A stretch of 57,662 nucleotides of DNA from Agaricicola taiwanensis (GTDB lineage: Bacteria > Pseudomonadota > Alphaproteobacteria > Rhizobiales > Methylopilaceae). The notes beneath the pieces are model-generated. The model was not told the origin of the DNA. It saw only the letters and a program-made list of their open reading frames with translations, and searched no databases. The position numbers were made by a program, and so were the translations under genes. The stretch is taken from NCBI RefSeq assembly GCF_014635245.1, contig NZ_BMCP01000008.1, positions 1 through 57,662 of the forward strand. Reading direction: 5' to 3'. Each line of letters begins with the position of its first letter. Position 1 is the stretch's first letter. Shown in pieces: positions 26,873 to 34,783 of this stretch.

Positions 26873-26970
26873 TTGACGATTCCGGCAAAATAGCCTATGT
26901 AAGCGGTGTTCATCTGCCTAGGGCAGAAGGAGCTCGAAAGCCGTCCAACCCTCGTGGTGGGCGGCTTTTG
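26873..26970 (+). ncRNA. Candidate small RNA with its own sigma-70 promoter and terminator
   Basis: TTGACG at 26873 and TATGTA at 26896 are exactly 17 bases apart, a good sigma-70 promoter. A transcript from about 26908 would contain a hairpin TCTGCC-TAG-GGCAGA (26913-26927), an unpaired AGGAGCTCG, and a terminator hairpin AAAGCCGTCC...GGGCGGCTTTT (26937-26969). No open frame of note lies inside. The size is about 62 nt. The terminator also faces the end of the minus-strand gene at 26974. The rest of the 394-bp gap holds only a minus-strand fragment (26632-26790) without a start codon. Confidence 0.45.
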
Positions 26971-26973
26971 CCG

Positions 26974-27447
26974 TCAGAACGCCTGCCCTTTTGTGCGCTT
27001 TTTCGTCAGGTCGGTCTTTACCCAATGCGCGCTGGCATAGAAGGCCGTGACCAAAGAAACGACTTTGGGCTTCTCGGTTAGAATGAGGACATACTCTTCG
27101 GCCTCTAGCCAGAAGTAGAGCTTTGTCGTGCCGTCACCCTCTTGGAAGCTCCATCGAGTAAGCCCTGGCGCGCTACCATCAAGCATACGTCCAATCCAGC
27201 ACAGACGCCGCGCTCTGTCCGGATCGAAAAGGCGGTCCTCGCCCTTGCCCTTAGTGACAACGTGCCAGAAGCCTTCCTCGCAATCGCTGTCCACAACGCG
27301 CGAATCATGAACCAAAACCTTTCCCCTAATCTTTATGCGAGGACTGGCTTTGAATACCCCCTCAAAATAGGCGTAGAGCCTTGCTTTCACCTCATCCCAA
27401 TCGCCATTCACATCGATGTGGGCAGGTAGGGGGAGCTCATCTGCCAT
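26974..27447 (-). CDS. BECR-fold (phage P1-related) putative nuclease
   Basis: 157 residues from ATG 27447, which overlaps the stop of the upstream gene by one base (TGATG), so the two are translated together. The pattern FWHVVTKG, EDRLFDPDRARRL, an RW x F motif, YFWLEAEEYVLILTEKP and LVTAFYASAHW resembles the RelE/BECR-fold nucleases annotated as phage P1-related proteins in rhizobia. Such folds are RNases or DNases of toxin and phage systems. The assignment is by pattern. With the DUF3800 partner it may form a defence or toxin module. Confidence 0.6.
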   Translation of the reverse strand: MADELPLPAHIDVNGDWDEVKARLYAYFEGVFKASPRIKIRGKVLVHDSRVVDSDCEEGFWHVVTKGKGEDRLFDPDRARRLCWIGRMLDGSAPGLTRWSFQEGDGTTKLYFWLEAEEYVLILTEKPKVVSLVTAFYASAHWVKTDLTKKRTKGQAF

Positions 27448-28142
27448 CAGCCCACCTGTGCCCGCCAAACGAAGACATTGAATTTCTGATAGGACAGGGT
27501 GCTTGAATGCAGCAGCGGTCGGCCCGTTCGCGCTTCGATCCGCTGAACGATTTGCTGTTTCGCGTAGCTGCCCGTCAACCCGCGATGCTTATAGACCAAT
27601 GCCCCGAGAAGAAGGTCAGCGAGTTGCATCAGTTCCAGTTCGTGCGATCGCGCGTGCTGGATGCGGGAAATCATCTCTCCGGTGAAGTCATACTTGTCAT
27701 TACATAGAACATCACGAAGCTTCTGAACTTTAAGCCTGCTTCTTGTGTCCTTTATATCGAGGTAGATTTCATTTTGGTCGGTAGGAGACAATATCTTATT
27801 GAGCAGCGAGAAATACATTTTGTAATAAAAATCATCGTGGCTACCCTGATTGAATTTCTCATGATTGAGCGCGCCCTTATTGGGTACGATCAGCGATCTA
27901 AAATGAAGAGACTCGCTCTCAAAGAACCAGTCGATGACTTCTTGGTAAAAGTCGAGCTTTGAGGTGGAAACCTTGGTCCACTTCAATTCGCCAGCCGCCT
28001 TATGGCGTCGCTTGATGTCTCGCAGCTGCAACGACAATAGTTTCACGCTCGCGCGGTTTGTCCACACGGCCCCGAAACCCATGACATTGCTGTCATCGTG
28101 TTCCAGGTGGCATGATTCATCGCAATAGATCGTTACGCTCAT
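27447..28142 (-). CDS. DUF3800 family protein
   Basis: 231 residues. The start SVTIYCDESCH, the ELKWTK motif near residue 55, and the C-terminal ELELMQLADLLLGALVYK are the conserved parts of DUF3800, a family with an RNase H-like fold; the acidic residues Asp8, Glu9 and Asp in QLADLL would form a metal site. Many members occur in mobile elements and defence islands. Base content is lower in GC than the genes around. It overlaps the BECR-like gene by one base, strong evidence for a joint function. Confidence 0.85.
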   Translation of the reverse strand: MSVTIYCDESCHLEHDDSNVMGFGAVWTNRASVKLLSLQLRDIKRRHKAAGELKWTKVSTSKLDFYQEVIDWFFESESLHFRSLIVPNKGALNHEKFNQGSHDDFYYKMYFSLLNKILSPTDQNEIYLDIKDTRSRLKVQKLRDVLCNDKYDFTGEMISRIQHARSHELELMQLADLLLGALVYKHRGLTGSYAKQQIVQRIEARTGRPLLHSSTLSYQKFNVFVWRAQVG

Positions 28143-28373
28143 AAAACACCCTTGTGCCCGACCTTATTGTCATCGATTCCTCGCTTCAACGCCAACGGTG
28201 GGCTAGGAGCACCTGTAGCAGCACGAAAAATCGTGTCCGCGCGACGGTTTCAAGTTTTGCGCTTGCGGTTCGGCAGTTGCACCACCTTGCCTTCGGCTCC
28301 CGTCATCATCCCGTGGATCGTCCGCGCCACCTTGTCGGCGGCGTCAATCAACCCCCCGTCATCAGGGCGGGGG

Positions 28374-28690
28374 TTATGTCGTTGCCTTCGCTTCCAGCGC
28401 CATGACAGCAAGATCACGATATCGGGCGATGGCCCTGGGGGATGTCGACACGGGATTGATCTCGAACGCCGCAGTCCGGCGATGTCGCCGGCCTTTGCCA
28501 TCTCCACCACCTGATCGAGCTTCTTGCGGAAACGAGCGTGGTGGGTGCGCTGAAATCAGGCGGTGTCGGGAGCGTTCCGGCCATGGCTGCGTCGAGCGCC
28601 GCCTGACGTTTGCCCGTGGTGGGCTTTTCGGCTTGGCAGCCACCCCTTGGCAGATGTTTTTGGGGCGTTCTTGGCTTTCGGGGTGGCCTA
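28374..28690 (-). pseudogene. DUF3489-like gene remnant with two frameshifts
   Basis: Three consecutive fragments in different frames fit one protein end: AMAGTLPTPPDFSAPT, then ARFRKKLDQVVEMAKAGDIAGL, then FEINPVSTSPRAIARYRDL, ending MALEAKATT with a stop at 28374. This is the typical C-terminus of DUF3489 proteins, which are common on mobile regions in Hyphomicrobiales. No start or N-terminal half is present. The rest of the 28143-28897 gap shows no other gene I can support. Confidence 0.7.
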
Positions 28691-28897
28691 GCGAACTTCG
28701 GCGAAGGAAGTTGATCGGTATACGCGAGGGGCACGGCAGAAGGTTCTCGCGGCATCGGCCATGCGGCGCGTCGCGAATAAAGGCGGCGGTCCCGAGCCGG
28801 GGGGCGCATCTGTCCCTGGTCCCCTCGGGCCGCACTTCCGAAGGTTCGGGTCGAACTTCCGCGTAAGCCATTGAAAGTAAAGCGCATTTAAAAAGGC

Positions 28898-28974
<77 letters not shown>

Positions 28975-29038
28975 TTTTGCCACAGATGCCGGTGCGGGAA
29001 GCACCGTTGCCCCTTATGCCCGAGATCAAGGCACTTGT

Positions 29039-29530
29039 TCAAGCGCGGCTTTCGGGAAGGGCCGGTGCGGCCGCGGCACTATCATCCGTGCGGCGGCGGA
29101 TCATCTTCCACACACCGCGTGCGGTGGCGGCCAGGCGGCCGTTGGCGAAGATCTCCGCCTCCACGAAGGCGATCTGGCGTGCCTGCCGCACCACGCGGCA
29201 GCGGGCCTCGATGAATTCGCCCATGCGCATCACGTCGATGTAGTGCATGTCGAGCTGGATGGTCACCTGAGGCTGGTTGCCATTGGCCATGCGCACGGTC
29301 TGGCCCATGGCGCGGTCGGCGAGAGCGGCGATCATGCCGCCCTGTACATGGCCGCCCCGGTTGCGGTGGCGCGTGTCGGCGATGAAGCCAAGGCGTGCGG
29401 TGCCGTGGTCGGCGCGAAGCCAAAACGGGCCGACATGACCGATGAGGCCGCCGTCGTCCTCGAGCGTCTTCCAGCCGTTGGCCTCCAGCCAGACCGCGTC
29501 CGGCGTAACCGCCACGGCATCCTCGTTCAT
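29039..29530 (-). CDS. Hotdog-fold thioesterase (PaaI-like)
   Basis: 163 residues from ATG 29530, with GAGGAG directly upstream; a longer frame from 29611 lacks support. The segment RHRNRGGHVQGGMIAALADRAMG is the characteristic catalytic region of PaaI-type hotdog thioesterases (HGG-like loop followed by a helix), which split acyl-CoA esters. The substrate range is unknown. It is a single gene between the tRNA and a hypothetical protein. Confidence 0.88.
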   Translation of the reverse strand: MNEDAVAVTPDAVWLEANGWKTLEDDGGLIGHVGPFWLRADHGTARLGFIADTRHRNRGGHVQGGMIAALADRAMGQTVRMANGNQPQVTIQLDMHYIDVMRMGEFIEARCRVVRQARQIAFVEAEIFANGRLAATARGVWKMIRRRTDDSAAAAPALPESRA

Positions 29531-29718
29531 TCGGGTCTCCTCATGGGATGTGCGCAATGAATTATGGCGGACGATGTCAACTGGTGCCAGCGCCGTGCTT
29601 TTCCGCACCAACTCGCATCGTCGCCGGCAGCCATGGGTGAAAACGTACTGGTCAGTGTGCGTCGCTGAAGGGCAGTCACGGCGGACGTGTATAAGATAGG
29701 CCGATTCGAGTTGCGGGG

Positions 29719-30420
29719 GTGACTATCGTGAGGTCAAAAGAGTGGATCGGCCTATCCGGTCGGACCCTAGGAGCGATATTGCTTCTAGTTCCTGCCTCTT
29801 GGATCGGAAGCGCTTTTCTCTATGAGCAGTGGCACCGCTACGAATACCGCTTCAAGCTTACGGTTGAAGTGGATGTCGATGGCGAATTTCAGTCGTCAAG
29901 CCAAGTATATTCCGTCTCGGGCACAAAGCTGGCATCTTGGTTGCCGCAACGTCCCGGCATGTCTGCCTATTTCAAAGGCGAAGGAATCTTCATCGACCTC
30001 GGCTCTGGCAGGAATATTGTCACGACGCTGATGCCGGGGCCTACCCCAAATTCGGCGGATCTGGCTTATCTACCAGTTCGGGCTTTTCGGCAGTCCGACG
30101 AGAATTGGGTCTACGATCCAATGGCAGCGCAGGGTCGCAAGGCATTACCTAAGAGCCTATACCCTGTTCTCGTCACATTCTCCGACCCCCACAGGTCTTC
30201 CTCGGTTTCCATATTGAACGAAGAGAGCTGGGCGCAATACGCCGAAAACAACATTATATTAAAAATATATATAGAAATGACGGAGGATAGAATCGCATTT
30301 GATTTGGAAGAATATCTGCCCTGGTTGAAAGATCGTCCCGGGAGGATTGGTAGAATATCGGACGGCGGAACATTGTTGTCGTCGGAGATAATAATGGGTT
30401 CTAGCTTCATAAGTAGATGA
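29719..30420 (+). CDS. Hypothetical membrane-anchored protein
   Basis: 233 residues from GTG 29719 (a second GTG is at 29728). One N-terminal hydrophobic helix (about 17-35, LGAILLLVPASWIGSAFLY) anchors a soluble domain of about 195 residues that would sit outside the cytoplasm and is rich in beta-type sequence. No family recognised. Base content (30240-30400) is much less GC-rich than the flanks, a sign of acquired DNA. Confidence 0.65.
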   Translation: MTIVRSKEWIGLSGRTLGAILLLVPASWIGSAFLYEQWHRYEYRFKLTVEVDVDGEFQSSSQVYSVSGTKLASWLPQRPGMSAYFKGEGIFIDLGSGRNIVTTLMPGPTPNSADLAYLPVRAFRQSDENWVYDPMAAQGRKALPKSLYPVLVTFSDPHRSSSVSILNEESWAQYAENNIILKIYIEMTEDRIAFDLEEYLPWLKDRPGRIGRISDGGTLLSSEIIMGSSFISR

Positions 30421-30438
30421 CGAGAGAGGCGGACGATG

Positions 30439-31182
30439 TCAGCGTCTGCCGGGGCCGGTCTTTTCCGCTTCCGGCTCCGCTTCTTCCGCTGCCGCCATGG
30501 AGATCGACAGGATCTTCAGCGCGTTGTCGGCGGCGTTGCGGATGTGGTTCCAGGACAGCTGGAATGCCGCCTCGCCGTCGCGAACCTTGATGGCGGCCAG
30601 CATGGCGTTCATCTCGCGCATGGTCTCGGCCGTGCGCGCGGGCGAGGACAGCGAGACGCGCCGCAGCATCTGGATGCGCGCCTTCATGCCGTGCAGGATC
30701 GAGCCGAGCAGCGGATTGCCGGAGCCTTCCGTCAGGTTTGAATAGAACCGGTCCTTGGCCTCGATGGTCCGGTCGATGTCGTCGCTCTCCAGCGCGGCGG
30801 ACAGGTCCTGGAGCGACGTCTCCAGGTCGCGAATCTGTTCATCCGTCGCCTTCTCGGCAAAGAGCTTCGCCGCCAGCGCCTCCAGCGCGCCCCGCACCTG
30901 ATAGATGTTGGCGACGTCCTCGCTGGAGAGCTTTGCCACGATGGGGCCGCGCTTGGGCAGGGAGACGACCAGCCCCTCGCTCTCAAGCTGCCGCAGCGCC
31001 TCGCGCACCGGCGGCCTGCTCACGCCCATGAGTTCGCAGAGGTCCTTTTCGACCAGGCGCTGGCCGGGCTTCAGCATGCCTGTCGTGATCGCGTCGTAAA
31101 GCGCCTTGATAACCTGCTGGCGCACCGGCGCGGCGACGACCTCAACATTGAACTTGGCCTTCAGAAGCGTTGGGTCGCCCAT
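30439..31182 (-). CDS. GntR family regulator, FCD type
   Basis: 247 residues: a winged helix-turn-helix at about 16-85 (GQRLVEKDLCELMGVSRPPVREALRQLESEGLV) and an FCD ligand-binding domain at about 95-225 with the RGALEALAAKL start and His in LLGSILH. Such proteins bind small organic acids and repress catabolic genes. It is divergent from the long enzyme operon starting at 31631, and two palindromes in the gap (31221 and 31471) are likely its operators. Confidence 0.93.
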   Translation of the reverse strand: MGDPTLLKAKFNVEVVAAPVRQQVIKALYDAITTGMLKPGQRLVEKDLCELMGVSRPPVREALRQLESEGLVVSLPKRGPIVAKLSSEDVANIYQVRGALEALAAKLFAEKATDEQIRDLETSLQDLSAALESDDIDRTIEAKDRFYSNLTEGSGNPLLGSILHGMKARIQMLRRVSLSSPARTAETMREMNAMLAAIKVRDGEAAFQLSWNHIRNAADNALKILSISMAAAEEAEPEAEKTGPGRR

Positions 31183-31220
31183 TTCATCATTCCCCGAGAA
31201 GCAACATTATGCGATTTTAT

Positions 31221-31235
31221 GGCATACTGTATGCC
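31221..31235. promoter_or_regulatory. GntR operator candidate 1
   Basis: A perfect 7-1-7 palindrome, GGCATACtGTATGCC, lies 38 bases before the regulator ATG. Position suggests autoregulation. Confidence 0.6.
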
Positions 31236-31470
31236 TGACCGACAAGCATATGGTGCCTGAACTTTCGTCGATGAAGGCCCTCAAGTGAGTCGGAGGACGG
31301 CGATTTTGCCCCTGCGACTATCTTGGCTTCTGAGCCGTCAAGGCTTCATTTTTGAGCGTTTCAGCATCGAGCGGTGAGGCCGTCACAATCCGGCGGCGGA
31401 TCACCGCCGCTTGGGACAGCGGTGTTGTAGCAAATTTCCTGACCATCGCAAAACAGCCCTTGTCGAGCTT

Positions 31471-31488
31471 ACTGTATTACAGTATGCC
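31471..31488. promoter_or_regulatory. GntR operator candidate 2
   Basis: ACTGTAtTACAGT at 31471-31483, continuing into AGTATGCC, shares the half-site GTATGCC with the palindrome at 31221. It is 143 bases before the first enzyme gene. The rest of the 448-bp gap between the divergent genes holds no gene. Confidence 0.55.
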
Positions 31489-31630
31489 TATCATAACAGC
31501 CGAGGGAGGAAGGCCCCGTAAGTGGGCTTGGGCTGACATGCCGTGGTTTCAGGCGCGACCGCCGAAGAAGGCTCCATGGCATCCCCGCGACGAACGAAGA
31601 CCTGGAAAAAACATCGGGACCGCATTCGCC

Positions 31631-32428
31631 ATGACAGCCGAAGAAGACCTCGTCACCTACGAACGCAAGGGCCGTATCGGCTACATCACCCTCAACCGGC
31701 CCGATAAGCTCAATGCCTTCAACGACGACTGCGTGCTGGCGCTCAAGGACCGGCTGTGGGAGTTCGATCAGGACGAGGAGGCCTGGGTCGGCATCCTCAA
31801 CGGGCGGGGACGCGCTTTTTCAAGCGGCGCCGATGTGCGCCAGCGGCAACTTCGCAATCGCGATGATCTGATCAAGCAGGGCGGTCCGTCCGGCCGCAAC
31901 GCGACGCATCACCCGATCATGTTCGAGGGCCATGTCAACTGGAAGCCGATCATCGCCGCAGTGCATGGCTATGTGTTCGGAATGGCGGTGGGGATTTCCC
32001 TGCGCTGCGACTATGTGATCGCGGCGGCCGATACCATTTTCGAGATCACCGAGACGCGGCGCGGCCTCTATGCCGGCCAGTACTGGTCGATCATGCAGTT
32101 CCGTGGCGCCGGCACATTCGCCGATGAGGTGTTCCTGACGGGGCGCCGGTTCAGCGCCGAGGAGGCGCTGGCGCACGGCGTCATCAATGAGGTCGCGGGG
32201 GAGGGCGGGCACATCCCGGCGGCCGAAGGTCTGGCCGAGAAGATCCTCAAGAACCCGCCGCTCTCGGTGCGCGCGGTGGTGCGCGCGCGGCGCTGGCATC
32301 TCCAGCAGCACGAGCGAAACCACGGCCTGTTCTACGAGCGGGCGAGACTTCACATGACAGAGGATTTCCGGGAAAGCGCGCTGGCTTTCGCGGAGAAGCG
32401 GCCGCCGAAGCCCTATGTCGGCCGCTGA
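31631..32428 (+). CDS. Enoyl-CoA hydratase/isomerase family protein (first gene of catabolic operon)
   Basis: 265 residues from ATG 31631. Crotonase fold: oxyanion-hole residues in RAFSSGADV (about 61-69) and HGYVFGMAVG (112-121). Both catalytic acids of true hydratases are kept: Glu141 (EITETRRG) and Glu166 (ADEVFLTG). It should thus hydrate a 2-enoyl-CoA or a cyclic 1-ene-carboxyl-CoA. It opens the operon and is followed by the importer genes, so the natural acyl-CoA is likely derived from the imported compound. Confidence 0.9.
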   Translation: MTAEEDLVTYERKGRIGYITLNRPDKLNAFNDDCVLALKDRLWEFDQDEEAWVGILNGRGRAFSSGADVRQRQLRNRDDLIKQGGPSGRNATHHPIMFEGHVNWKPIIAAVHGYVFGMAVGISLRCDYVIAAADTIFEITETRRGLYAGQYWSIMQFRGAGTFADEVFLTGRRFSAEEALAHGVINEVAGEGGHIPAAEGLAEKILKNPPLSVRAVVRARRWHLQQHERNHGLFYERARLHMTEDFRESALAFAEKRPPKPYVGR

Positions 32429-32507
32429 CTGAGCGTGTGCCTTCCGGACGGCCGGGAGACCTGTCCGGCGTCCGCCCAAGAATTCATACCGATGGGAGGA
32501 AACCGGC

Positions 32508-33533
32508 ATGAAATCTCTGACATGCGCCTTGACGCTTTCAGCCGTTCTGGTGAGCGGCATGCTTTCCGGGCCGGTCCTGGCCCAGTCCGATGAGCCGCCG
32601 GCCGAACTGGTCGCCGCGGCGGAAAAGGAAGGACGTCTCGTCTATTATTCGTCGGAGGTCGACGCCATCAATGAGGCGGTCGTCAAGGCCTTCGAGGCAA
32701 AGTACAAGATCGACGTCGAATGGCTGCGGCTTGCCAGCGGCCCGCTCGCCTCGCGCTTCGCGGAGGAGAAGAATTCCGGCGGCACCCCGGCCGACATCCT
32801 CCGCACGGCGGATGGCAGTGTCTTCGTGGAAAATCCGGAGTGGTTCCTGGAGCTTTCGCCCGACCTGGTGCCCATGCTGGCCGATTATCCCGCGTCCGCC
32901 TATCTGGAGAACAAGCGCTCGGTGCTGACGCAGTACAGCACCTACGTCTTCACCTATAACACCAACCTGGTCGATGAGGCCGAGCTTCCGAAGAAGTGGC
33001 CGGACATCCTGAACGAACGCTGGAAGGGCCGCGTCGTGCTGTCCGATCCGCGCACCTCGATCAGCTGGCTCGCCTGGATAGACGCCATGGTCAAGGCGCA
33101 CGGCATGCAGTTCGCCGAGGCGGTGCGCAAGCAGGACTGGGACATCGTCTCCTCGGCTGCACCAGGCGCGCAACAGGTGGCGGCCGGCGCCTATGACGGA
33201 AGCACGCCCGCCTTCACCGGTCATGCGACCCCGGTCGTCCAGCAGGGCGCGCCGCTGAAATTCATCACGCCGACCGATCCCTCGATCCTGAAGCGCGATC
33301 ACATCGGGATCGTCAAGGACGCCAAGCACCCCAATGCGGCGCGCCTGTTCCTGCACTACCGGCTGAGCCGTGAGGCGCTGGAGCTCTCGTGCAAGCTGAA
33401 CGAGGTCGGTGCGCCGCTTGCCGACATCCCGGGATGCATCGAGGTGCCGGAGAATCCGACGACCGTGAAGGATGTGTGGACGCCGGAGGAGGCGCGCCCG
33501 CTCATGGAAGCGCTGGGTCTGTCGCAGGGCTGA
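32508..33533 (+). CDS. ABC transporter substrate-binding protein
   Basis: 341 residues with a signal peptide (1-25, ending VLAQS) and a two-domain binding-protein pattern of the iron/putrescine/2-aminoethylphosphonate group (start DEPPAELVAAAEKEGRLVYY). It catches a solute in the periplasm for the ATPase and permease encoded next. Binding pocket residues cannot be read off. GGAGGAAA precedes the ATG. Context with acyl-CoA enzymes points to an organic acid rather than iron. Confidence 0.93.
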   Translation: MKSLTCALTLSAVLVSGMLSGPVLAQSDEPPAELVAAAEKEGRLVYYSSEVDAINEAVVKAFEAKYKIDVEWLRLASGPLASRFAEEKNSGGTPADILRTADGSVFVENPEWFLELSPDLVPMLADYPASAYLENKRSVLTQYSTYVFTYNTNLVDEAELPKKWPDILNERWKGRVVLSDPRTSISWLAWIDAMVKAHGMQFAEAVRKQDWDIVSSAAPGAQQVAAGAYDGSTPAFTGHATPVVQQGAPLKFITPTDPSILKRDHIGIVKDAKHPNAARLFLHYRLSREALELSCKLNEVGAPLADIPGCIEVPENPTTVKDVWTPEEARPLMEALGLSQG

Positions 33534-33595
33534 TGCAATCGGCGCGGCCTGCACCTCTTGCCGGCCGCGCAACGAGAAGAGGGGAGATATCCATC

Positions 33596-34774
33596 ATGAT
33601 GAGCGGCCCCATGCCAGATATGGACGATGCTGTTGCCATAGCCGACACCGGGGCTGCGACGCCTGAGGTCAAGGTCCGGGCCCGGAACCTGAAGAAAACC
33701 TTCAGGCGGTCGAATGGCGAACTGGTCCGGGCGGTCGACGATGTCTCGGTCGCGGTCGAGGCGGGAAAGATGTTGATCCTGCTCGGGCCCTCCGGTTGCG
33801 GCAAGACCACGCTCCTGCGCTGCATCGCCGGGCTCGAGCGGCCCGATGAGGGCGAGATCTGGGCCAACGACCGGCTCATGTTCTCCAAAAGCCCCGCCGT
33901 CAACGCGCCGCCGGAAAGCCGGGGGCTGGCCATGATGTTCCAATCCTATGCGGTGTGGCCGCACATGACCGTGGCGGAGAATGTCGCTTTCCCGCTGGTG
34001 TCGCGGGGCTATCCCAAGCGGGAGATCCCGGCCAAGGTGGCGGCCGCGCTGAAGCGCGTCGGCATTCCCAGCCTCGGCGATCAATATCCCAACCGGCTGT
34101 CGGGCGGTCAGCAGCAGCGTGTGGCGCTTGCCCGCAGCCTGGTGGTCGATCCCCAGGTGGTGCTGTTCGACGAGCCGTTGTCCAACGTCGACGCGAAGGT
34201 GCGTGAGGATCTACGGGTCGAACTCGTTGCGCAGCAGCGGGAAGTGGGCTTCGCCGGCATCTACGTCACCCATGACCAGGTGGAGGCGCTGCAGCTGGCC
34301 GACCAGGTCGCGGTGCTCAGGGAGGGGCGGATCGAGCAGCTCGGCACGCCGGAGGATGTCTACTGCCGGCCGGCCACCCGCTACGTCGCCAACTTCGTGG
34401 GCCGCGTGAACGAGGTGGAGGCCACCATCACCATGGGGTCGGGCAACGACAACCTCGCCGCCGCCGACACGCCGCTGGGGCGTCTGCGGGGATATCCCAT
34501 GGCGCCCGATCTGACGCCTGGAACGAAGGTGATGGCGCTGTTCCGCCCCGAATGCGTCGAGATCAGCGACAAGGGAGCCTCCCATAATGCCCTCACCGGT
34601 TCTCTGCTGCGCACGCAGTTCTCCGGCGCCCATCGTGATCACCTTCTCACGACGGATGACGGGCATCGCCTGCTCGTATCGGAGATGGGCCGCTTCGCCG
34701 GGAAGACCTTCTCGCCCGGCGACCGGCTGACACTCGTGGTCGATTCCAAGAGCGTCCTCTTCTACCCGCTATAG
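33596..34774 (+). CDS. ABC transporter ATP-binding protein
   Basis: 392 residues from ATG 33596 (33599 also possible; GAGGGGAGA upstream). Walker A GPSGCGKTT, signature LSGGQQQR, Walker B VVLFDEP and the H-loop VTHD are intact, followed by a C-terminal TOBE-type regulatory domain (about 295-392). It belongs to the PotA/FbpC group and powers the permease encoded ten bases after its stop. Confidence 0.95.
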   Translation: MMSGPMPDMDDAVAIADTGAATPEVKVRARNLKKTFRRSNGELVRAVDDVSVAVEAGKMLILLGPSGCGKTTLLRCIAGLERPDEGEIWANDRLMFSKSPAVNAPPESRGLAMMFQSYAVWPHMTVAENVAFPLVSRGYPKREIPAKVAAALKRVGIPSLGDQYPNRLSGGQQQRVALARSLVVDPQVVLFDEPLSNVDAKVREDLRVELVAQQREVGFAGIYVTHDQVEALQLADQVAVLREGRIEQLGTPEDVYCRPATRYVANFVGRVNEVEATITMGSGNDNLAAADTPLGRLRGYPMAPDLTPGTKVMALFRPECVEISDKGASHNALTGSLLRTQFSGAHRDHLLTTDDGHRLLVSEMGRFAGKTFSPGDRLTLVVDSKSVLFYPL

Positions 34775-34783
34775 GCCCGCGAC

